64,000 bases of DNA, from NCBI RefSeq assembly GCF_030326305.1, contig NZ_JACAKB010000001.1:1-64000 (forward strand), in the 5' to 3' direction. The notes beneath the pieces were generated by a model, which saw only the letters and a list, made by a program, of their open reading frames with translations, did not search any database and had not been told where the DNA came from. Made by a program: the position numbers and the translations under genes. Below are positions 17,196 through 26,200 of the stretch, in pieces (the first letter of the stretch is position 1; every line of letters begins with the position of its first letter). The DNA is from Myroides odoratimimus. Lineage in GTDB: Bacteria; Bacteroidota; Bacteroidia; Flavobacteriales; Flavobacteriaceae.

Positions 17196-17795
17196 TTAAA
17201 TAAAACGATTAATTTTATAAATATCTTTCTTTAGATCTTTTTTAATATTTTCTGAAGTGTAGTTTACTGAGATATTGTTGTCTTTGCAGAATTCATAAAT
17301 TTCAGGATATAACACTCGTGTTTTTTCTAGGTTTTTATCAGTGACTTTATGATTCTTTCGATTTAAAGTGTTTTTCCAATCTGTCATTGAAGAATAGTAT
17401 AGTTTATTTGGCTCTTCTATATTGTTGCTATAAAAAACATAAAGGGGTCGTTCTGCAGTTGATCTATAGTATTGTCTTGGAATCACTGTATTTAATTCTG
17501 AAAAAAAAGCATTAGTACTAAAGCGATTGTTACTATCGTTTGTTAAATCTAAGACTTCACATAATTGTTTATATAGTTCTCTGTCTAACATTGAATCTAT
17601 ATTGTAATTATGAGTTACAACAAGTTCTAATCTAAAATTTCCTTTTTTTTGTAAAAGAACTAATTTAAAAGGAGTAGTACCTATATCGAATAAGATATTA
17701 AAAACAATTTTGTTTTTTGCAAAAGGGAATATACAAAAAGTATCATTATTGTTTAATATTTGTTGATGTAATTGCTCAAGGTTATTAAGAATCAT
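17196..17795 (-). CDS. hypothetical protein (possibly DUF6037-like)
   Basis: A 199-aa AT-rich gene without a signal peptide or membrane helix, therefore probably cytoplasmic. The N-terminal pattern NLEQLHQQILNNNDTFCIFP, then LYKQLCEVLDL and FFSELNTVIP, faintly recalls the DUF6037 family. I am not sure of this, and no catalytic motif is visible. The C-terminus is Lys/Asn/Ile-rich. It is a lone gene between the ccoP relic and an AAA-type gene, a position typical of acquired accessory genes. Confidence 0.55.
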   Translation of the reverse strand: MILNNLEQLHQQILNNNDTFCIFPFAKNKIVFNILFDIGTTPFKLVLLQKKGNFRLELVVTHNYNIDSMLDRELYKQLCEVLDLTNDSNNRFSTNAFFSELNTVIPRQYYRSTAERPLYVFYSNNIEEPNKLYYSSMTDWKNTLNRKNHKVTDKNLEKTRVLYPEIYEFCKDNNISVNYTSENIKKDLKKDIYKINRFI

Positions 17796-17867
17796 AATGT
17801 ATAGTTAATAGTAACTTTTTTATAAAATTACAAAAATATAATTATATACTTAAAGGATAATAAACTA

Positions 17868-18395
17868 TTACAACCACACTCTATACCACTTCATTAGTTC
17901 TTTAAAACTTCTGATATGGATGAAGGTAGCAGGGCTATTATTAATCAGTTCTACATATTTAGGGCTTTTCTTAGGAGCTTCGAATAAGATATACTTGACC
18001 ATCTTCATACTGAATTGGCTCTCGGCACCGTCTAAGTTGCCAGGGCGAGTATCTCTATGCGTGATACTGCGCTTTATGTATCTGTACAGTGCTCCGATAG
18101 GAGAGAAGTCTAACCAGATAACACAGGTAGCATCTTTAAGTCGCTCAGGCATTAAGAAGCTATAGTTGCCTTCTATCACCCAGTCTGTATGATCGCTTAA
18201 GAATGTCTGATGATCAGCTGTCATAAGCGCTTTGTCACGAGGTATCCAGTCTGTATTAGGGATATGCGCTATCTGATCTAAATGCAGGATATTTAGATTC
18301 AGTTTCTTGCCTAAGGCTTGAGCTAGAGTAGACTTGCCAGAGGAGCTAAGCCCAATGATGCAGATGCGATTACCTAAGTGATGTAGTGCTACCAT
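17868..18395 (-). CDS. P-loop NTPase, adenylate kinase-like / FlaR-type
   Basis: A 175-aa P-loop protein with Walker A GLSSSGKSTLAQALG near residues 14-28, followed by LDQIAHIPNTDWIPRD and VIEGNYSFLMPERL, a layout seen in topology-modulation (FlaR-like) and small kinase-like ATPases. The substrate is unknown. The reading frame is open for 12 more codons upstream (18431), but that start lies inside the rimM terminator and the TATATTTG box just upstream of 18395, so the MVALHHLG start is used. It has its own promoter and follows the rpsP-rimM operon. Confidence 0.75.
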   Translation of the reverse strand: MVALHHLGNRICIIGLSSSGKSTLAQALGKKLNLNILHLDQIAHIPNTDWIPRDKALMTADHQTFLSDHTDWVIEGNYSFLMPERLKDATCVIWLDFSPIGALYRYIKRSITHRDTRPGNLDGAESQFSMKMVKYILFEAPKKSPKYVELINNSPATFIHIRSFKELMKWYRVWL

Positions 18396-18400
18396 AATCG

Positions 18401-18408
18401 ACAAATAT
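18401..18408 (-). promoter_or_regulatory. -7 box of the P-loop NTPase gene
   Basis: TATATTTG on the minus strand fits TAnnTTTG and lies about 6 bases from the ATG at 18395, so the message would have a very short or no leader. It excludes the upstream start at 18431. Confidence 0.5.
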
Positions 18409-18411
18409 AAA

Positions 18412-18443
18412 AACAAAAAACCTCGAAACAAGTGTCTCGAGGC
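18412..18443 (-). terminator. terminator of the rpsP-rimM operon
   Basis: On the minus strand CCTCGAGACA pairs with TGTTTCGAGG around CTTG and is followed by TTTTTTGTTTTT, 17 bases after the rimM stop. Confidence 0.8.
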
Positions 18444-18459
18444 TGTATGATGTGATGTA

Positions 18460-18990
18460 TTATCTCCCTAGATAAATATCTAATAACCCAACAGGTACAT
18501 TAAGATATAACTTCTTATTCTCACGATCTACTTTATGGATAAGTTCATCTATCATCGGAACTAATATTTCGGTTCCGTTATAGTCTATCTCGAATAGAGG
18601 TTGATAATTACTATCGTTTACTCTTTTTAGTTGACCTATTTCACCTTCGTTAGTATCTATTACGTCAAAACCAGTGATCTCGTGGTAGTAGAACTTGTTT
18701 CCTTCTAGTTTAGGAAGCATCGTCAGTGGTAGGTATATCTCTGATCCGACTAATCGGTCAGCATCTTCTTCAGAGTTAGACTCCTCGAATTTAACTCTTA
18801 AAAAATCGCTTTTATGTAATGAAGCTTGTTCCATAAAAAAAGGAACCAGTTGTCCGTCGAAGTCGACGAACACTGATTCCAAGTTTTCGTATAACTCAGG
18901 TTCATCGGTGTCTAAATAAATAAGTACCTCCCCTTTAAAGCTAAATTTCTTTGCGATTTTGCCTAAATAGAAACAATCCTTTTTACGCAT
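18460..18990 (-). CDS. rimM: ribosome maturation factor RimM
   Basis: Assists assembly of the 30S head and binds ribosomal protein S19. Its 176 aa are the usual length. The N-terminal beta-barrel domain begins DCFYLGKIAKKFSFKGEVLI (G-K-I-x-x-x-x-x-x-K-G-E motif), and the PRC-barrel domain covers about residues 95-175, ending LVPMIDELIHKVDRENKKLY. It lies 12 bases after rpsP, the standard rpsP-rimM pairing, and ends at a strong terminator. Confidence 0.95.
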   Translation of the reverse strand: MRKKDCFYLGKIAKKFSFKGEVLIYLDTDEPELYENLESVFVDFDGQLVPFFMEQASLHKSDFLRVKFEESNSEEDADRLVGSEIYLPLTMLPKLEGNKFYYHEITGFDVIDTNEGEIGQLKRVNDSNYQPLFEIDYNGTEILVPMIDELIHKVDRENKKLYLNVPVGLLDIYLGR

Positions 18991-19002
18991 ATCGCTAGTA
19001 AA

Positions 19003-19530
19003 TTATGCTTGAGTTTCTTCGTTGCTTTCTTCAGTTGCTTCAGCAGTTTCTTCTGCAGGAGCAGCTTGTGCTTCAGCAGCTTTAGCTTGAGCAGCAGCAG
19101 CACGCTTAGCGTTTACTTCTTTCTCAGCAGCTAATCTAGCAGCTTTGTCAGCAGCTTTAGAAGAAGATAATCCTTCTTTCTTAGCGTTGATTTTAGCAGC
19201 TTTTTCTTCTAACCAAGCAGCGAATTTCGCGTCAGCTTGCTCTTGAGTTAAAGCTCCTTTGTTAACTCCACCTTGTAAGTGGTGTTTTAACATTGCTCCT
19301 TTGTAAGAAAGTAATGTTCTAGCAGTATCTGTAGGTTGAGCACCGTTGAATAACCATTTAACAGCAGCATCAACATTTAATTCTACAGTTGCAGGGTTAG
19401 TGTTAGGATTGTAAGTTCCGATTTTCTCTAAGAATTTACCATCTCTTTTAGCGCGTGCATCAGCAGCTACTACCCAGTAAAAAGGTTTTCCTTTTTTACC
19501 GTGTCTTTGTAATCTAATTTTTACAGACAT
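19003..19530 (-). CDS. rpsP: 30S ribosomal protein S16
   Basis: Small-subunit protein S16: MSVKIRLQRHGKKGKPFYWV and VAADARAKRDGKFLEKIGTY are diagnostic. It is 175 aa, about twice the core length, because of an Ala/Glu/Lys-rich tail (about residues 100-175) that is common in Flavobacteriia. The ATG at 19530 is chosen because S16 proteins begin MSVKIRL; 13 upstream codons in frame (to 19569) would cross the 5' untranslated hairpin. A promoter box lies at 19580-19587, and rimM follows after 12 bases. Confidence 0.96.
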   Translation of the reverse strand: MSVKIRLQRHGKKGKPFYWVVAADARAKRDGKFLEKIGTYNPNTNPATVELNVDAAVKWLFNGAQPTDTARTLLSYKGAMLKHHLQGGVNKGALTQEQADAKFAAWLEEKAAKINAKKEGLSSSKAADKAARLAAEKEVNAKRAAAAQAKAAEAQAAPAEETAEATEESNEETQA

Positions 19531-19547
19531 AATTAATTTAATTAGTT

Positions 19548-19562
19548 GAGGTACCCGACCTC
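19548..19562 (-). promoter_or_regulatory. hairpin in the rpsP 5' leader
   Basis: GAGGT and ACCTC flank CGGGT, a 5-bp stem-loop about 18 bases upstream of the rpsP ATG and inside the transcript expected from the promoter at 19580-19587. Several ribosomal protein messages are autoregulated at such hairpins, but this is only suggestive here. Confidence 0.35.
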
Positions 19563-19579
19563 GGTTCAAAATTGAGGTG

Positions 19580-19587
19580 CAAAGATA
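19580..19587 (-). promoter_or_regulatory. -7 box of the rpsP-rimM operon
   Basis: TATCTTTG on the minus strand is an exact TAnnTTTG, 50 bases upstream of the rpsP ATG. Confidence 0.65.
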
Positions 19588-19707
19588 ATATTTATTTTGA
19601 AGTGATTCGTTAATATATTGATTTTTTTTATTTTATATCTATCTGACACACTGTGCGTTCTGTGGTGTAAGTAAATCCATTCTCTTCTATTATTCTAAAC
19701 TGAGCTA

Positions 19708-19811
19708 CTCTGTAGATCATTCGGGTAGAGAATTAGTACAGTTCGGTAAAACCTTCTTTAACCTAAGTAAACACTGGTTCTACCCGAATGGTATCCGAAA
19801 GAATTAGTATT
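19708..19811. repeat. structured intergenic repeat, copy 1
   Basis: A block of about 104 bases, homologous to 55753-55850. It contains the perfect 11-bp inverted repeat ATTCGGGTAGA (19719-19729) and TCTACCCGAAT (19779-19789), the word AGTTCGGTAAAACC between them, and GGTATCCGAA after the second arm. It fills much of the otherwise empty 19588-20068 gap upstream of the ATPase gene. Confidence 0.6.
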
Positions 19812-20068
19812 GAATTAGTTCTGATTGTTGATAATGAGGTGGTTAGTTTAGGGATGTGCCATCATTATTGTGCAAAAAGGGAATATTGAGGCATTAGTGT
19901 CATAAGAGGGCAGAGAGGTATGGTTGTGAAGAATCGAAAATTAAATTAGGATTAAGAACATGCGTGGACAATAAGTATAACTAATTTTTTTATGTATTTT
20001 TACTAACTAAAGTAGTATTAAGAATTGAAGTACATTTATACTTAATAGAATCATTGAAGAAGTAAATT

Positions 20069-21478
20069 ATGGCGAAGTTAAAAATTAAGAATTTTGGACC
20101 AATAAAAGAAGGAGTAGTTGATGGGGATGGGTATATCGATACTAAGAAGGTTACTGTTTTTATCGGTAATCAAGGTTCTGGTAAAAGTACTGTAGCTAAG
20201 TTGATTTCTACTTTTTCTTGGTTAGAAAAGGCGTTTGTAAAAGAGAATGAGGAAATCACAGAAGATTTGAGCCTAGAAACTTTGAGTGAATATTTGAATT
20301 ATCAAAATATTTCTCAGTATTTTATTTTAGATAAGACAGGCAATGTAATTACTGAGTTTGATTATCAAGGCGAAAAAGTAAATATTACTTTGAAGGATAA
20401 TAAAGTGTCATTAGAAGAAAATAAGTCTACTGAATATAATATGCCTAAGATAATGTATGTTCCTTCTGATCGTAATTTTATTAGTGCAGTTGAGAATTTT
20501 AGAGAATTGAAAGGATTGTCTACAATGATGTATCTTTTTGCTGCGGAGTTTGATAAAGCGTTAAAAGATAGTGTAGACAGTTTGCAGTTACCTATAGGTA
20601 ATGTGCAATTTCATTATGAAAGTACCAGTAGAACATCTTTTATTGGTGAAGGGGAAAAATATAAGATTAAATTATCTGAAGCGTCTAGTGGTTATCAATC
20701 TTTGGTACCCTTGTATATTGTGTCAAGTTATTTAACAAGATTGGTCAAGTTAGAAAGAGATGAGAATAGAATGTTACTTTCAGGTGGGATACATAAGTAT
20801 TTAAGTTTAAGTGAAGAAGAGGTTGCTATGATAAAATATAAGGAGTCCATTAAGTTAGAAAAAGAGGAGATTATTTCAAAAATGGAAAAATTAGTGAAAG
20901 AAAGTGAGAATAATTTAAGGAAAACTCCGAAGGAAAGGTTGAGTGTTATTAATTCTAATTATAAAAATATTATTAGATATTCACAACGATTAGATGAAAT
21001 ATGGAAGATAGAGATGGATTTTTTTAAAAATAAGAATTTAAATATACTAAAACCATATTTATACCATTCGTTTTTGAATATTGTTGAAGAACCTGAACAA
21101 AATCTTTATCCTAGTTCGCAACGTATTATGTTGAATAGTTTATTAGCACTCAATAATGAACTAGATGAGAATAGATTAGTGATTACTACTCATAGCCCGT
21201 ATTTAATAAACTATTTGACGTTAGCAGTGAAGGGAAAGATGGTCTTAGATACAATAGGTGATAATCAAGAAAAGAGAGAGAGATTTCATAAGATAGTACC
21301 TGAAGAGTCTGTTATTAATGGAGAAGAATTAGTTATCTATCAGTTAGATGAAAAAGAAGGAACTATTCGAAAATTAGATACTTATAAAGGGATGCCTTCT
21401 GATGAGAATTGGTTAAATGAGCAATTGGGAGAGTTTAACGATGATTATGCCACTCTGTTAGAAATCGAGAAATTCTAA
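20069..21478 (+). CDS. ABC/SMC-like AAA ATPase, candidate defence ATPase
   Basis: A 469-aa predicted cytoplasmic ATPase of the AAA_15/21 (OLD-like) type. Walker A is GNQGSGKST (residues 33-41), a signature-like SEASSGYQSL follows at 203-212, Walker B with a double acid is IVEEPEQNLYP (338-348), and an H-loop-like THSPYLI starts at 374. A charged, probably coiled-coil insertion spans about 245-300. There is no TOPRIM or other nuclease domain in this chain. The gene after it starts 6 bases downstream and encodes a nuclease-like protein, so the pair is an operon. Such ATPase plus small effector pairs are typical of anti-phage systems; which named system, if any, cannot be told by eye. Confidence 0.75.
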   Translation: MAKLKIKNFGPIKEGVVDGDGYIDTKKVTVFIGNQGSGKSTVAKLISTFSWLEKAFVKENEEITEDLSLETLSEYLNYQNISQYFILDKTGNVITEFDYQGEKVNITLKDNKVSLEENKSTEYNMPKIMYVPSDRNFISAVENFRELKGLSTMMYLFAAEFDKALKDSVDSLQLPIGNVQFHYESTSRTSFIGEGEKYKIKLSEASSGYQSLVPLYIVSSYLTRLVKLERDENRMLLSGGIHKYLSLSEEEVAMIKYKESIKLEKEEIISKMEKLVKESENNLRKTPKERLSVINSNYKNIIRYSQRLDEIWKIEMDFFKNKNLNILKPYLYHSFLNIVEEPEQNLYPSSQRIMLNSLLALNNELDENRLVITTHSPYLINYLTLAVKGKMVLDTIGDNQEKRERFHKIVPEESVINGEELVIYQLDEKEGTIRKLDTYKGMPSDENWLNEQLGEFNDDYATLLEIEKF

Positions 21479-21484
21479 AAAGCT

Positions 21485-22033
21485 ATGGAAGGATTCAAAG
21501 ACTTTAAGATATATAAAGTTTCTCGTGTTGGCGTTTTTGGCTTGTGTGACGATGAAGAGAATGGTAATGGATTGGGGGATGTAGCTAATCTTCATAATGA
21601 ACCTGCTTATTTGTGTGAAGACCTTGAGAGAGAAGAATCTCATTGGATTGCTAAAGTTGTTAATAGTGAAGAAAAAGATGTGTTCTTTGCCCCAATAGAT
21701 AAGTGTGACCTTATACCAAAGAGAAATGATGGCAATGATTCTAAGCAATGTGATGGAGTTTTTATGTATGATGATGTTATTGGGTTTATAGAATTAAAGA
21801 ATAGGGGAGATAAGGAGTCTCGTAAGTGGATTAATAAGGGAATAGAACAGTTAAAAGTATCTATAGATTGTTTTGAAGAATTTGAGTTTGTTAGAACTTA
21901 TAAAGTAAAAAGAGCTTATATTTCAAATAAGAAGAAGCCTTATGTTCAGCAATCTGAAGCTATGAGAAGTGAACGTTTTATGGATGAAGTAGGCTATGTT
22001 TTATATATTAGAGGAAACGTAGATATAGATTAG
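21485..22033 (+). CDS. putative PD-(D/E)xK nuclease-like effector partner
   Basis: A 182-aa soluble protein with no signal peptide. The segment CDGVFMYDDVIGFIELKNR (residues 89-107) has the D...ExK spacing of a restriction-endonuclease-like core (D90, E103, K105), followed by a helix with WINKGIEQLKVSI. The N-terminal half (about 1-80) has no recognisable motif. Six bases separate it from the ATPase gene, so the two should be translated together. I infer that it is the effector of an ATPase-controlled defence pair. The nuclease reading rests on one motif and needs a profile search. Confidence 0.55.
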   Translation: MEGFKDFKIYKVSRVGVFGLCDDEENGNGLGDVANLHNEPAYLCEDLEREESHWIAKVVNSEEKDVFFAPIDKCDLIPKRNDGNDSKQCDGVFMYDDVIGFIELKNRGDKESRKWINKGIEQLKVSIDCFEEFEFVRTYKVKRAYISNKKKPYVQQSEAMRSERFMDEVGYVLYIRGNVDID

Positions 22034-22166
22034 GTATAGTGTAAGGTAATAAATTGTAATCTCTAGTTGTTTTGTAATGAAATTGTTTAATGCTAGTAAA
22101 TTACGGAGAGAATGTAAAAGTTAATATTATATTAAAATAAAGCTTTTTTGTGTGGTCTAAATACTA

Positions 22167-22174
22167 TATTTTTG
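22167..22174 (+). promoter_or_regulatory. -7 box of the 22208 lipoprotein gene
   Basis: TATTTTTG fits TAnnTTTG, with TTTTG 16 bases upstream (22146-22150). It lies downstream of the alternative ATG at 22148 and so supports the internal start at 22208. Confidence 0.5.
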
Positions 22175-22207
22175 TATTTGCTGTTATTAAAGAAGATAGT
22201 TAAAAAT

Positions 22208-22813
22208 ATGAAAAAGGTTATAGGGATAGTTTTGATGGTATTAGGGTTTGGATTCATCGCATGTGAGAATGAGACGAAGACGGCTGATCCGAGTATTATT
22301 GCGATGGTTAATAATGAAGAATTTACAACTGGAGTAAAATTCGAAACATGGAGACCTCAGTATACTGACTTAAGAGTAGCTAATGAAAATATACTGTATC
22401 TAAAAGCTGAAACGGATACAACGATGTTTACCCTGAGAGTTCCTTATGCTTTCTCTAATGAAGAAGTAGATAGAACATTCGCTTTTGGGGATGTAGTGCC
22501 AGTAGATGTGTCAGATTTAAAGACAGCTTTTGCGCAATATATCGTCTATGATAAAGTAACGAAAGCACCTATCGCTATCTATAAGACAGCTGAGAATATC
22601 ACTAATACTGGGGAATTTAAGTTTGCGGATAAAGATAGTCAAGTGCCTGGAACGATAACTGCTGAATTCTTTGCGAATATGAAGAAAGATACTATGCCAG
22701 GATTCTATAAATTAACTACGAAGCAGAAAGAGTATTATAAGAATACACTTAGGAATATGAAGTCTTTCCAAGATGGTGTGGTGTATAAAATGCCTGTGAG
22801 CGTAGGTAAATAA
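22208..22813 (+). CDS. hypothetical lipoprotein
   Basis: A 201-aa lipoprotein: MKKVIGIVLMVLGFGFIAC is a signal peptide ending in a lipobox cysteine followed by E. The body looks beta-rich (FTLRVPYAF, YIVYDKVT, GEFKFADKD). I recognise no family; DUF6252-like Bacteroidota lipoproteins are similar in length and order, but that is a weak guess. The longer reading from 22148 would cross the promoter box at 22167-22174. It is a single gene followed by a terminator. Confidence 0.75.
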   Translation: MKKVIGIVLMVLGFGFIACENETKTADPSIIAMVNNEEFTTGVKFETWRPQYTDLRVANENILYLKAETDTTMFTLRVPYAFSNEEVDRTFAFGDVVPVDVSDLKTAFAQYIVYDKVTKAPIAIYKTAENITNTGEFKFADKDSQVPGTITAEFFANMKKDTMPGFYKLTTKQKEYYKNTLRNMKSFQDGVVYKMPVSVGK

Positions 22814-22862
22814 TTACGAATTATTAATTACGAATTACGAATTTTTGCCTTTGGCATTGTGA
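22812..22862. repeat. composite intergenic repeat, copy 2
   Basis: Iterated AATTACGAATT words begin at the lipoprotein stop and are followed by TTTTTGCCTTTGGCATTGTG. The same TGCCTNTGG module follows a different iterated word at 1147-1165 and 57152-57165. Confidence 0.55.
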
Positions 22863-22866
22863 GATA

Positions 22867-22901
22867 TATAAGACTGCTCTTTATGAGCAGTCTTTTTTTT
22901 T
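22867..22901 (+). terminator. terminator of the 22208 lipoprotein gene
   Basis: AAGACTGCTC and GAGCAGTCTT form a 10-bp stem around TTTAT, followed by a T-run. A second, imperfect copy (CATTGCTCTTTATGAGTGG plus T-run) lies about 60 bases downstream. Confidence 0.8.
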
Positions 22902-22994
22902 ATGTTACAGAGTGTCCGTAAAAATTTCTACATTGCTCTTTATGAGTGGTCTTTTTTATATACTTTATGTATTCAAGTCTATGACAATGTACAG

Positions 22995-23157
22995 AACAAC
23001 ATAAATACAACATCACAACATCACAACTTCACAAAAGAACAATCTCACAAAAGAACAACTCCATAGCTTCACAACTTCACAAAAGAACAACCTCACAACT
23101 TCACAACTTCACAAAAGAACAACCTCACAAAAGAACAACTCCACAACTTCACAAAAG
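22995..23157. repeat. A/C-rich irregular tandem repeat
   Basis: About ten irregular copies of words such as TCACAACTTCACAAAAGAAC and CTCACAAAAGAACAAC, almost free of G on the plus strand. Units vary in length and overlap, so it is neither a CRISPR array nor a simple microsatellite. It ends just before the dnaE promoter. Confidence 0.7.
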
Positions 23158-23162
23158 TTTTG

Positions 23163-23170
23163 TAACTTTG
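23163..23170 (+). promoter_or_regulatory. dnaE: -7 box of dnaE
   Basis: TAACTTTG is an exact TAnnTTTG, 50 bases upstream of the dnaE ATG and directly after the A/C-rich repeat. Confidence 0.55.
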
Positions 23171-23220
23171 TTTTTTACACTATTCTACCTTGTTTAAGGT
23201 TAAAACTCTTATAATCACGT

Positions 23221-26200
23221 ATGTATTTAATTTTTGATACCGAAACTACAGGTCTTCCTAAAAGTTGGCAGGCACCTATTACCGATACTGATAACTGGCC
23301 TCGATGTATACAGATCGCTTGGCAGTTACACGATGAGTATGGTAAGCTGATAGAGCATCAAGATTATCTGATTAAACCAGAAGGATTTAATATTCCTTAT
23401 GATGCAGAGCGCATACATGGTATCTCAACAGAATTAGCAGAACAAGAGGGTATCTCTCTAATGGAGGCATTGGAGAAGTTTAATATTGCGCTGTCTAAGA
23501 CTAAGTTTATCGTCGGTCAGAATGCTGGGTTTGACGTGAATATTATGGGGTGTGAGTTTTATCGTAAGGGAGTGAATAGTATTATGTCAGAGCTGCCTGT
23601 ACTAGATACCTGTACAGAGGTGACGGCTGAGATGCTGAAACTACCGGGAGGTAGGGGAGGTAGATATAAACTTCCTACACTGACTGAACTGCATACATTC
23701 TTATTTGGTGAGAAATTCGCTGAGGCGCATAATGCTACTGCCGATGTGGAAGCGACTACTCGATGTTTCTTAGAATTGATAAAGCATGGAACATTCTCTA
23801 CGCAGGAGTTACAACAGGATGAGGAGTACATCGTGCGTTATCGCGAGGCTAACCCTCAGCCATTTCAGTTGATCGGCCTTAAACATATCAATTTAAAGAA
23901 AGCGTCTGAAGAGATTCGCAAGCGACTGGCTAAACTAGAAGGTGGAGCATCTGAGGAAGTATCTGATCATGAGAAAGAATTATTAGATCAGGCTAACTTC
24001 GCACATCTACACGTGCATACACAGTTCTCTATCTTGCAGTCTACGATAGCGATTAATAATCTAGTGAAGAAGGCTGGTGACTGCGATATGTCTGCTGTAG
24101 CGATGACGGATCACGGTAATATGATGGGGGCATTCCACTTCGTGATGGCGGTGAATAACCATAATAAGGGGATAGAGGCTAAGAATAAAGAGCGCGCTGA
24201 GAATGGGGAGGAACCACTACAGACGCTAACTCCTATCGTGGGGTGTGAGTTCTTTATCTGTGAGAATCATACAGATAAGACTAAAAAAGACAATGGATAT
24301 CAAGTAGTATTACTTGCCAAAAATAAAAATGGGTATCACAATCTAGCGAAGATGGCTTCTATCGCTTATACAGACGGGTTCTACTATGTACCTCGTATCG
24401 ATAAGCAGGTGGTAGAGCAGTATAAAGAAGATGTGATGGTACTGACGGGTAACTTATATGGTGAGGTACCTGGTAAGATATTAAACGTAGGTGAACGCCA
24501 AGCTGAAGAAGCCTTACTGTGGTGGAAAGAGCAGTTCGGTGATGATCTATACGTAGAGTTGATGCGACATAATCAAGAAGATGAGAATCGCGTGAACAAG
24601 GTATTGGTAGAGCTAGCACGTAAACACGATGTGAAGCTGATAGCTACGAACAATGCTTATTATTTAGATAAAAAAGATGCGAATGCACACGACATTCTAT
24701 TGTGTGTGAAGGATGGTGAGAAGCAGTCTACTCCTATCGGTAGAGGAAGGGGCTATAGATATGGTCTGCCTAATCAGGAGTACTACTTTAAGTCTACTGA
24801 GGAGATGAAGGAGCTGTTCTCAGACTTGCCTGATGCTATCTATAATATACAAGAGGTAGTGGATAAGGTGGAGCCATTCGTGCTACACCGAGATGTATTA
24901 CTACCTAAGTTCGATATACCTGAGGAGTTTCAGGATGCGAGAGATTTAGAAGGAGATGGAAGTGGTAAGCGAGGAGAGAATAACTTCTTAAAGCACCTTA
25001 CTTATAAGGGAGCAGAAGCGAGATATCCTGAGGTGACTGAGGAGATCCGAGAGCGACTAGACTTCGAACTAGCGACTATCGAGAGAACGGGATACCCTGG
25101 ATATTTCTTGATCGTACAAGACTTTATCGCAGCAGCGAGAGAGATGGGAGTGTCTGTAGGTCCTGGTCGTGGTTCGGCTGCGGGTTCGGCTGTGGCGTAC
25201 TGTCTAGGAATTACGAATCTAGATCCTATCGAGTACGATTTGCTTTTTGAGCGTTTCCTTAACCCTGATCGTGTATCGATGCCCGATATTGATATTGACT
25301 TCGATGATGAAGGTCGTGGTCGTGTAATGGATTATGTAATCAATAAGTATGGAGCTAATCAGGTAGCACAGATTATCACGTATGGTAAGATGGCGACTAA
25401 GTCTGCGATTAGAGACACGGCTAGGGTGTTAGACTTGCCATTGTTTGAAGCAGATAGAATCGCGAAGCTTATCCCTGGTATGATGCCATCTAAGTGGAAC
25501 TTACATCGATTCTTAACAGAGGATGAGAACGCTATAAAAGGAGTACTTCGATCAGAAGAATTTGATAAAGTAAAAGAATTAATAGCTTTAGCTCAAGAGG
25601 GATCATTAGCTGCAGAGACTATACAGCAGGCTAAGATACTAGAGGGGTCAATGCGTAATACTGGTATTCACGCTTGTGGGGTAATTATCACTCCAGATGA
25701 TATTACGAAGTTCGTTCCAGTAACGCTAGCTAAAGACTCTGACTTATATGTAACACAGTTTGACAACTCGGTAGCAGAGAGTGCTGGTCTATTAAAGATG
25801 GACTTCTTAGGGTTAAAAACTTTAACCCTTATTAAGGATACTATTAAACTAGTGAAGTATCGTACAGGTATAGATATAGATCCGGATAAGATACCTATCG
25901 ATGATGTGAAGACGTATGAGCTGTTCCAGAGAGGTGAGACTATCGGGGTGTTTCAGTACGAGTCTGCAGGTATGCAGAAGTATATGCGTGAGCTGAAGCC
26001 TACCGTGTTTGCCGATCTGATAGCGATGAATGCCCTGTATAGACCGGGGCCACTAGAGTATATCCCTTCGTTTATTCGTCGTAAGAATGGGGAAGAACCT
26101 ATCGTGTATGACTTAGATGCATGTGAAGAATACTTACAGGAGACGTACGGTATTACGGTATATCAAGAGCAGGTGATGCTTCTGTCGCAGAAGTTGGCTG

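Noticed and set aside
22995-23157. CRISPR array
   Set aside because: Units are irregular and overlapping with no constant repeat length or unique spacers, and no cas genes are present.
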